From: JAIEPW01 sp964471915
Lineage (GTDB): Bacteria > Acidobacteriota > Terriglobia > Bryobacterales > Bryobacteraceae
Direction of reading: 5' to 3'
NCBI GenBank assembly: GCA_964471915.1
Contig: CAYYID010000017.1
Coordinates: 30,410 to 94,409 of the forward strand
Length of the DNA: 64,000 bases
Shown: positions 57,566-64,000 of the stretch, piece by piece
Numbering within the stretch: position 1 is the first letter of the stretch
How the letters are laid out: the number at the start of each line of letters is the position of its first letter
Position numbers and translations under genes: made by a program
Notes under the pieces: generated by a model
What the model was told of the DNA's origin: nothing
Database searches by the model: none
Seen by the model: the letters and a program-made list of their open reading frames with translations, nothing else

Positions 57566-59752
57566 TCAGAACGTCCGGCCCAGCCGGAACAAGACCTTAC
57601 GCTCCCCGCGGCCGCCGATGGAGCCGCCAAAGAAGAACGCGCCCACGGGCGTGGCTCCCGCAATGCCGATCAGCCCGTCCTGGCGCGGCCGGATGGCGCC
57701 GCCGGGAAACCAGGCGTTGCCGGCCTCGTACCCGATGAGGCCATAGAACCGGCCCGCCGAAGCCGCGGCGGGCGCGGTCAGCCCGCGCAGCAGATACGCC
57801 TGTCCGTAGTACATCCGGCTCCCGAGCAGTTGCTGCCGGGAAAGGGCGCTCAAGCTCCCGAATCCGCCGAGCCGGAACAGAGCCGCCGGGCCCGGGTCTC
57901 CCGTAGTGCCCCCGGCCTGCAAGCGAGTCAGAATAACGTACCGGTCCCGCGGCGCAAACGCCTGGGTCACCGAGCCCTCGAAGGCGGCGAAGGCCTCCGG
58001 CGCCAGCGGATAGCGGTCATACCAGAACGCTCGGGCCTGAAGGAAGCGCCCTCGGGAGGGCAGCACCGCATCGTCCCGGGTGTCGCGGCGCAGCGTAAGG
58101 TGCGTGAATCCATAACGCCCGGAGAACGCCGCGGGGTCGAAGGAGCCGGTGGATCGGCTGGTTTTCAAATACCCGGCCTGATAGCCGAACCGCAACTCCT
58201 GGCTCCGGCCGAACGCGTAACCGGCGTCCGCACCGCCCCAGTAGTTCTTCTCGGTGATCTCGGCGATCCGGTCGCCTTTGCTGTTGTAGAAGGGCAGGGG
58301 ATCCTGCAGCAGGCCGGCCCGCGGCGCCAGAAACCACTTGCCGCCGCGGATCCGGTAGTAATACTCCGTATCGACCCGGTTGACTGTGCCGGCGGCCAGA
58401 TCCGTGCGCCATTCCGACGCCGGCCCGCCCAGGTCCAGGAATGTCAACCGCGCGCCCGCGCCGAATCGCAGTCCTTCGCCGTTCGCTCCGTCCAGGTACA
58501 GCAGCGGCCGCAGCAGCGGCGGGCCGTGCCGCTTCTCCTGCACCTTCACCACCAGCGACTCGCCGGCGGCGCTGGAGCGGAATTCGTACGTGGCGACGTC
58601 GAACCGGCCGGTGCCGGTGAGTTTCGACATCTGCTCTTCGAGCACCGCGCGGTCCACCGTTGCCCCCGGCGCGGGGGTGAGCGCGGCGATCACCGCGCTC
58701 TTCAGACGAGGCGCGACGTCGCCTTCAACGACGATCGTCGCCGGCCGGATCGTCACTGGACGCCGGCGTGCCTGGCGGCCGGCAGTGTAGGCGGCGTACT
58801 CCGCCTCCGGGACCTGGAACTGGCGCAAGGCGCTCTGTTTGCGGACGGCGGCCTCGAACCCGACCCGCCGGAACTCCTCCCACTTGCCGTAGTCCGTGCC
58901 CCCCATGCCCTTGAGAGAAGGCATCAACACCACATCGGCGGCGGCCAGATTCGGCCGCTCGTTGGCCGCGATCAGGTAGCTAATCGACCTTCCCGCGATG
59001 CCCAGCAGGGACTCGAAGTCCTTTTCCTCGACCGGGGTCTCCAGCGCCACGGCGATCACAATGTCGGCCCCCATGGCGCGCACTACGTCCACCGGCAGGT
59101 TATTGGTGAGGCCGCCGTCCACCAGGATCCGTCCGTCCTTACGGACCGGCGCGAAGAGCGCCGGCAGCGACATGCTGGCGCGCAGCGCGTCGAAGAGGGA
59201 CCCGCGGTCGAACACCACGCCCTTACCCGTAAGCAGATCGGAGGCGACGCAGCGGAACGGTGTCGGCAGGCGGTCGAAGCTTTCGAGATCGCCGTAGGGC
59301 GCGGCGAACCGGTCGAGCACCAGCGACACGCCGCCACCGGGAGAAAGCCCGGATGGAAGATTCAGCCGTCCGTTCTTGAGGCCCAGCTCCAGCGCCACGG
59401 TGAACTGCGCGACGTCTTCCTTGCGGCGGAAGGAAAGATTGCGGTACGGCGTCGAGGAAGCCAGGGTCGCCTGCCAGTCGATCTGGCGGACGAAGTCGAG
59501 CATCTCGCTGCTGGTCATTCCGGAGGCGTGGATGCCTCCCACCAGAGCGCCCATGCTGGTTCCGGCGATGAAGTCCACGGGAATGCGGTTTTCCTCCAGC
59601 CATTGCAGGACGCCCACGTGGGAGAGCCCCAGCGCGGCGCCGCCCGACAAGGCCAGGCCGATCTTCGGCCGCCGGCCGGGGGCCGCGGGTTGCGGGTCGG
59701 CGGCGGCGACGGTCGCCGCGCAGATCAACACCAGGGAGATGAAACGGATCAC
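57566..59752 (-). CDS. patatin-like phospholipase with POTRA and outer-membrane barrel (type Vd secretion, PlpD-like)
   Basis: A 728-residue protein. After the signal peptide (VIRFISLVLICAATVAAA) comes a patatin domain with the oxyanion loop SGGAALGLSHVG, nucleophile GTSMG and DGG in ILVDGGLTNNLPVDVV. A POTRA-like domain (VTIRPATIVVEGDVAPRLK) and a beta-barrel follow, ending LFRLGRTF with the final Phe of outer-membrane proteins. This is the layout of PlpD type Vd autotransporters, which place the lipase on the surface. The GTG at 59752 has GGAGG five nt upstream; an ATG at 59796 is an alternative. Confidence 0.9.
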   Translation of the reverse strand: MIRFISLVLICAATVAAADPQPAAPGRRPKIGLALSGGAALGLSHVGVLQWLEENRIPVDFIAGTSMGALVGGIHASGMTSSEMLDFVRQIDWQATLASSTPYRNLSFRRKEDVAQFTVALELGLKNGRLNLPSGLSPGGGVSLVLDRFAAPYGDLESFDRLPTPFRCVASDLLTGKGVVFDRGSLFDALRASMSLPALFAPVRKDGRILVDGGLTNNLPVDVVRAMGADIVIAVALETPVEEKDFESLLGIAGRSISYLIAANERPNLAAADVVLMPSLKGMGGTDYGKWEEFRRVGFEAAVRKQSALRQFQVPEAEYAAYTAGRQARRRPVTIRPATIVVEGDVAPRLKSAVIAALTPAPGATVDRAVLEEQMSKLTGTGRFDVATYEFRSSAAGESLVVKVQEKRHGPPLLRPLLYLDGANGEGLRFGAGARLTFLDLGGPASEWRTDLAAGTVNRVDTEYYYRIRGGKWFLAPRAGLLQDPLPFYNSKGDRIAEITEKNYWGGADAGYAFGRSQELRFGYQAGYLKTSRSTGSFDPAAFSGRYGFTHLTLRRDTRDDAVLPSRGRFLQARAFWYDRYPLAPEAFAAFEGSVTQAFAPRDRYVILTRLQAGGTTGDPGPAALFRLGGFGSLSALSRQQLLGSRMYYGQAYLLRGLTAPAAASAGRFYGLIGYEAGNAWFPGGAIRPRQDGLIGIAGATPVGAFFFGGSIGGRGERKVLFRLGRTF

Positions 59753-59792
59753 AAGTCCTCCAAGCAGGGAAGCTGGCGTTGGCCCCGCAACA

Positions 59793-59835
59793 ATCATGTC
59801 CCGCCTCCGTGCGGTACTGCTATCCGATCCAGGCG
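59793..59835 (-). promoter_or_regulatory. possible weak box-type promoter of the patatin gene
   Basis: On the minus strand CGCCTGGATCGGATAG (59820-59835) keeps GGATAG, then 21 nt, then CATGAT (59793-59798), a poor -10. It fits the spacing of the other box promoters but is the weakest case. Confidence 0.3.
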
Positions 59836-60226
59836 CAGTTCGTTCTATTTCCGGGAGCCGCCGCAAGCGGGATGCTTCCGCGCGCTCCCCGGTGTTGCCA
59901 AGCACGGCGGCAACTCCTGGAGCGGCGCGTCTCCGCCACCTTCGCAGGAGCCTCTTGTAACCGAAACATTGTCCAATAGACTGAGACCAGGAGTCCAGGG
60001 CGGTCCCCCAAGGGGCACGGCGATCACTCCCAGCCCGAGAACTAAAGAGACGAGGAACACGGTGGACGTCACACCTCGGCTAGCCAGAGATTGCGGCCTG
60101 CCCGGCAGCGAAGCAGCGGGGCGGCTCCTCTGGAACACAAACAATCGTGTGCAGCGTCGAGCCGCAAACGGAACCGCAAGCCGGTCCGCTCGGCAGACCC
60201 TCCGGAGCGCCTCGAAACTTCTTTTC
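59836..60226. other. gene-free stretch upstream of the TonB-dependent receptor
   Basis: About 390 nt between the patatin gene's upstream region and the receptor promoter. Long open frames here lack ribosome-binding sites and any family similarity, and the composition is mixed. No RNA or repeat is recognised. Confidence 0.5.
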
Positions 60227-60253
60227 TTGACATCCATCTAGGCCTGCTATATT
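60227..60253 (+). promoter_or_regulatory. sigma-70-like promoter of the TonB-dependent receptor gene
   Basis: TTGACA (60227-60232) is a perfect -35; TATATT (60248-60253) follows after 15 nt, slightly short spacing. The ATG is 78 nt further on. Confidence 0.5.
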
Positions 60254-60331
60254 CTGACGCAATCTTGCACACGTGTGTATTCGGGGAAACTCGCATGCCG
60301 CGGCAGAAATCGCGAACCTGAGGTGGGAACC

Positions 60332-63300
60332 ATGAGCGCTACTGGCAGAACTCTTTGGACCGGCTTCCTGTGGGCAGCCTTGGCACTGGCGCAACTCGAT
60401 GTCGGCTCGATTGTCGGCACCGTCCGGGACCCCTCGGGCGCCGCCGTCGCCGACGCCAAGGTCACCGTCATCAACGAGGGGACCAACGTCACGATCACCA
60501 CCGCCACCGGCAATAACGGCGAGTATGTCGTGCCGGCCCTGAAGGTCGGCACCTACACCGTGCTGGTCGAGAAAGCCGGATTCCAGCGTTTCCGGCAAAC
60601 CGGCATTACCCTTAGCGTCCAGCAACGGCAGCAGGTGGACGCTGCCCTCGCTGTCGGTTCCGTCTCCGAAGAAGTCCGCGTCACCGGCGACACTCCATTG
60701 CTGCAAACCCAGAGCGCGCAACTCGGCCAGGTGGTGGAAGCCCGCCGCATCCAGGACCTGCCGCTCAACGGCCGCGAGTACGACTCGCTGGCGCTCCTGT
60801 CGCCCGGCGTGACCATCACCACTCCACGCCAGCGCCTGCGCGGCCAGGGCGTCTTCAGCGTCAACGGCAACACCGCGCTGCAGAACAACTTCCTGCTCGA
60901 CGGCGTGGACAACAACTCCTACTCCACCAACCTGCAGGAGGGCAGCGCCCAGGTCGTCATCGCCTCCGTCGACGCGCTCTCGGAGTTCAAGATCCAGACC
61001 CGGACCTTCGACGCCGAGTTCGGCCGCAACGCCGGATCCGTCATTAACGCCACGGTGAAGTCCGGCACCAACCAGATCCGCGGCAACGCCTGGGAGTTCC
61101 TGCGCAACCGCGTGTTCGACGCCAACGACTTCTTCGCCAACCGCGCCCGGCTGGACCGTCCGAAGTTCCAGCAGAATCAGTTCGGCTTCACCCTCGGCGG
61201 CCCCCTGGTGATCCCGAAGCTGGTCGACGGCCGCAACAAGACTTTCTGGTTCGTGAACTACGAAGGCAAGCGCACCCGGCGGGGCACGCTCAGCCTCTCC
61301 ACCGTTCCGACCCCGCTGATGCGCAACCTCGACTTCCGGGAGCTGCGCTCGGCGCCCGGCCAGCCCCTCGTGCTCCGCAACCCGGCCGCTCCCGGCATGG
61401 AGCAGTTCGCCGGCTGCATTACGGGCAGCGTTCTCGCCTCCCGCTGCGTGGACCGCGTCGCCGCCCGCGTCTTCCCGCTCTTCCCGTTGCCCAACACCAA
61501 CCGCGGCGCCGAAGGCCAAACCGCCAGTTTCGGCGGCCTGAACTACGTCTCCGCCCCGGTGGAGCGCACCGACGGCAACCAGGGCCTGGTCCGTTTCGAC
61601 CACAGCTTCAGCGAGAAGGACAGCATCTTCGTCCGGTTCGCGATCGGCGACACCGCCCGCACGCGTCCTGGCCCGTTTGCCGACGTGAACCCCATCGCCG
61701 ATGGCAGCTTCAACGCGGTGGGCGGCGTTAACCTCAACCGCGGCACCAGCGGCGCGGTGAGCTGGACCCACGTCTTCAGCCCGCGCATCGTCAACGAGTT
61801 CCGCTCCGGCTACAACCGCGTGGCCTCGAACTCGCAGCAACTCACCTTCGGCCAGAACGTCAATGACCAGTTCGGCCTCGTCGGCTTCCCCGTCAGCCCG
61901 AACTTTACGGGCGGCCTGCCCTCGCTCGCCATCGCCGGCTTCGGCGGACTCGGCGCGCCCGAATTCCTGCCCCAAAACCAGTACTCGCATGTCTGGCAAC
62001 ACCGCGACGTCCTGAGCTGGATCAAGGGATCCCACACCCTGAAGTTCGGCGCCGAGTGGCGCCGCGATTCCCAGCGTTTTCTCGACCTGTGCTGCAACCG
62101 CGGCTCCTTTAACTTCAACGGCCAGTACACCGCCAGCGGGCTGGTCGACTTCCTGCTCGGCGCGCCCCAGCGCGTCGCGCTCACCTCGGAGACCATTCCG
62201 CACCAGTACCAGAACGGCTTCTCATGGTTCGTGCAGGACACCTGGCGGATCACCTCCAAGCTGACCTTCGGCTACGGCATCCGCTACGAATTCGTTTCCC
62301 CGATGATCGAGCGCGATAACCGCTTCACGAACTTCGACGTCACGGCGCGCAACGGCCAGGGCGGGCTCGTCAGCACGCCGCGGAACGCCTCGGGCACCTA
62401 CGCCCGCGCCCTGGTGCGTCCCGACAAGAACAACTTCGCGCCCCGCCTCAGCGTCGCCTACCAGGTCAACTCGAAGCTTGTGTTCCGCGCCGGCGGCGGC
62501 TACTTCTTCCAGGGCTACGACCGCCACGGCAGCGAAGCGCAGCTCGCTCTGAACCCGCCGTTCCTCACCGATGTCCAGCAGACCTACGTGCAGAACCAGG
62601 CGCCCTCGTTCTATCTCCAGACCGGCTTCCCGGCCGGTTTCCTCCGCCCCGTGGATCCGAACGACCTGGACCGCGTCAGCGGCCTGTTCCTCCGGACCAC
62701 CAGCCAGAACCGCCGCGTCCCCTACATCGGCCAGGTCTCGGCTGGCTTTCAATACTCGATCACCCGCGACATGGCGATCGAGGTCGATTACACCGGCAAC
62801 GCCGCGCACAAGCTGTGGCGGTTGATGAACAACAACCAGCTCCGCATCACCACCCCCGGGCAGCCGGGCATCCTCCCCTTCCCGGACTTCCGCGTCAACC
62901 GCGCCGTCCCCGCCGCGCCCGGCGCCAGCCCCACCACCATCCAGTTGCTCGACAGCGTCGGCAACTCGAGCTATAACGGGCTGCAAGTCAAGCTGGAAAA
63001 GCGCTTCTCCAAGGGCCTTAGCTTCCTGGTGTCCTACGCCTGGAGCAAGGCGCTGGCCGACGCGCAGGAAATGCTCTCGACGTCGGGCGACGAGCGTGGC
63101 TTCGGCCGCTCGGTGGCGCCGCAGAACCGTTGGGACCTCAAGGCCGAGCGGGGCTTCTATCTCAACGACACGCCGCGGCGCCTGGTCGCGAGCTGGAGCT
63201 ATGAGATCCCCGTCGGCAAGGGCCACAAGTTCGGCGATGCGCCCGTCATCGGCCGCATCCTCGAACGGTGGCAGTTCAACGGCATCGCCACCTTCGCCGA

Positions 63301-63706
63301 CGGACAGCCGCTCGGCATCATCTCGGTGGTCGACACCAGCCGCACCGGCGGCTACAAGAACAACCGCCCGGACTGTGTCCGCCCGGATCGCCTCGAGAAC
63401 CGGAGCGTCACGCAGTATCTCGACCCGGGCGCCTACGCGATTCCGCAGGCGTTCTTCTTCGGCACCTGCGGCCCGACGCCCGGCGTCCGCGTCCCTGGTC
63501 TTCACAACTGGGATATGTCGTTCTTCAAGCACATCCCGATCAAGGAGAACTTCTACCTCCAGTTCCGCACGGAGATCTTCAACATCTTCAACCGGACGGC
63601 GTTCCAGGGTCCGAACCCGCGCCTCGGCGAGCCCAGCTTCGGCCAGATCCGCGCCACGCAGGGCGACCCGCGGCAGATCCAGTTCGCGCTGAAAGTGTAC
63701 TTCTGA
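60332..63706 (+). CDS. Oar-like TonB-dependent receptor with carboxypeptidase-regulatory domain
   Basis: A 1124-residue outer-membrane protein of a family greatly expanded in Acidobacteriota. An N-terminal carboxypeptidase-regulatory-like domain (GSIVGTVRDPSGAAVADAKV, with AGF..) is followed by a plug domain (QDLPLNGREYDSLALLSPGV, LDGVDNNSYSTNL) and a long beta-barrel ending ALKVYF with the aromatic last residue. It probably imports plant or microbial polymer breakdown products with TonB energy, but no ligand can be named. GAGGTGGGAA lies before the ATG at 60332. Confidence 0.93.
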   Translation: MSATGRTLWTGFLWAALALAQLDVGSIVGTVRDPSGAAVADAKVTVINEGTNVTITTATGNNGEYVVPALKVGTYTVLVEKAGFQRFRQTGITLSVQQRQQVDAALAVGSVSEEVRVTGDTPLLQTQSAQLGQVVEARRIQDLPLNGREYDSLALLSPGVTITTPRQRLRGQGVFSVNGNTALQNNFLLDGVDNNSYSTNLQEGSAQVVIASVDALSEFKIQTRTFDAEFGRNAGSVINATVKSGTNQIRGNAWEFLRNRVFDANDFFANRARLDRPKFQQNQFGFTLGGPLVIPKLVDGRNKTFWFVNYEGKRTRRGTLSLSTVPTPLMRNLDFRELRSAPGQPLVLRNPAAPGMEQFAGCITGSVLASRCVDRVAARVFPLFPLPNTNRGAEGQTASFGGLNYVSAPVERTDGNQGLVRFDHSFSEKDSIFVRFAIGDTARTRPGPFADVNPIADGSFNAVGGVNLNRGTSGAVSWTHVFSPRIVNEFRSGYNRVASNSQQLTFGQNVNDQFGLVGFPVSPNFTGGLPSLAIAGFGGLGAPEFLPQNQYSHVWQHRDVLSWIKGSHTLKFGAEWRRDSQRFLDLCCNRGSFNFNGQYTASGLVDFLLGAPQRVALTSETIPHQYQNGFSWFVQDTWRITSKLTFGYGIRYEFVSPMIERDNRFTNFDVTARNGQGGLVSTPRNASGTYARALVRPDKNNFAPRLSVAYQVNSKLVFRAGGGYFFQGYDRHGSEAQLALNPPFLTDVQQTYVQNQAPSFYLQTGFPAGFLRPVDPNDLDRVSGLFLRTTSQNRRVPYIGQVSAGFQYSITRDMAIEVDYTGNAAHKLWRLMNNNQLRITTPGQPGILPFPDFRVNRAVPAAPGASPTTIQLLDSVGNSSYNGLQVKLEKRFSKGLSFLVSYAWSKALADAQEMLSTSGDERGFGRSVAPQNRWDLKAERGFYLNDTPRRLVASWSYEIPVGKGHKFGDAPVIGRILERWQFNGIATFADGQPLGIISVVDTSRTGGYKNNRPDCVRPDRLENRSVTQYLDPGAYAIPQAFFFGTCGPTPGVRVPGLHNWDMSFFKHIPIKENFYLQFRTEIFNIFNRTAFQGPNPRLGEPSFGQIRATQGDPRQIQFALKVYF

Positions 63707-64000
63707 TTCGGGAGTACGGGCGCCGCCCCAAGGCGGCAGGCTGGCGACTCAGCCCCCGGCAGTAGCCGGGGGCCACAGTCCACACCACGGGGCCGCGCGC
63801 GTCAGCAAGCGGCAAGGACCCCGATCACCAACCCCGTAACATTTTTATCCCCTCCCGTTTCAAACGCTTACCCTCACCCCCGTTCCGCCGCCTCCCTCCC
63901 CGCTTGCACCCCCATGCTAAACCTGAGTCGTGGATGGCCATCCGCGTTCGCCGGTTCGCGCCTGGATTTCCGCTCTGGACTGTCGCAGAGCCCCCGCCGT
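63707..64000 (+). other. 3' region of receptor gene: two stem-loops, then no recognised gene
   Basis: Two hairpins follow the receptor stop: GCCGCC-CCAA-GGCGGC (63722-63737) and a perfect GCCCCCGGC-agta-GCCGGGGGC (63752-63773). They are probable terminators without T-runs. The rest to the window edge is low in Gly/Ala-type coding bias; an ATG near 63935 could start a gene that leaves the window, but too little is visible to call it. Confidence 0.55.

Noticed and set aside
57830..60241. 803-codon open frame on the plus strand across the patatin gene
   Set aside because: Opposite to a well-supported patatin/barrel gene, with no motif or ribosome-binding site.

Overview
The window is about 64 kb of high-GC bacterial DNA, densely coded, with short intergenic gaps and no rRNA, CRISPR array or recognisable insertion sequence. 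The gene content fits an Acidobacteriota genome of the Bryobacterales/Solibacter type. It has an Oar-like TonB-dependent receptor with an N-terminal carboxypeptidase-regulatory domain, a VWFA-related protein of the acidobacterial kind, a cytochrome c fused to a copper monooxygenase-like domain, a TolB-propeller amidohydrolase, many twin-arginine and lipoprotein signals, and two ECF sigma cassettes. This assignment is inference from gene content; there is no 16S gene here.

Layout. 1-3.1 kb: a partial Hsp20 gene reading off the left edge, then an ECF sigma / zinc anti-sigma / secreted protein operon. 3.1-10 kb: DinB-fold protein, SDR, an AAA ATPase + DUF4276 pair that looks like a defence module, a hexaheme cytochrome, an ArnT-like glycosyltransferase and serB. 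10-17 kb: cytochrome/copper protein, large TolB-amidohydrolase, cupin. 17-32.5 kb: mostly metabolic and envelope genes (cysteine synthase-like, metallo-beta-lactamase fold, sulfite-oxidase-like, threonine ammonia-lyase, methyltransferase, second ECF cassette, PepSY protein, Acg-type oxidoreductase, URO-D-like protein), ending at tRNA-Glu(CTC). 32.6-34.4 kb: an AbiEi/AbiEii toxin-antitoxin cassette next to that tRNA. 34.5-56.1 kb: the most unusual part. It is rich in exported proteins built from shared small modules, a sortase with an LPKTA-tailed partner, and an operon coding for a VWA protein, an exported kinase-like protein, an SH3-like protein, a Shewanella-type phosphatase and a symporter/binding-protein fusion. 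An AraC regulator and a giant hybrid sensor regulator follow. 56.4-57.5 kb: two gene remnants. 57.6-63.7 kb: a patatin/outer-membrane barrel protein and the TonB-dependent receptor.

Two regulatory themes emerge from the sequence. First, at least ten genes start 5-10 nt after a -10-like hexamer, which predicts leaderless mRNAs. Second, a 16-nt box of the form TGCCG-N5-GGATAG lies 20 or 21 nt upstream of a -10 hexamer at seven promoters between 34.5 and 55.2 kb, with a weaker eighth at 59.8 kb. The genes behind these promoters code for secreted or envelope proteins, so a single activator probably controls them. Two genes in this region (40162-40404 and 55193-56125) are each interrupted by one in-frame stop codon while the reading frame on both sides stays intact.
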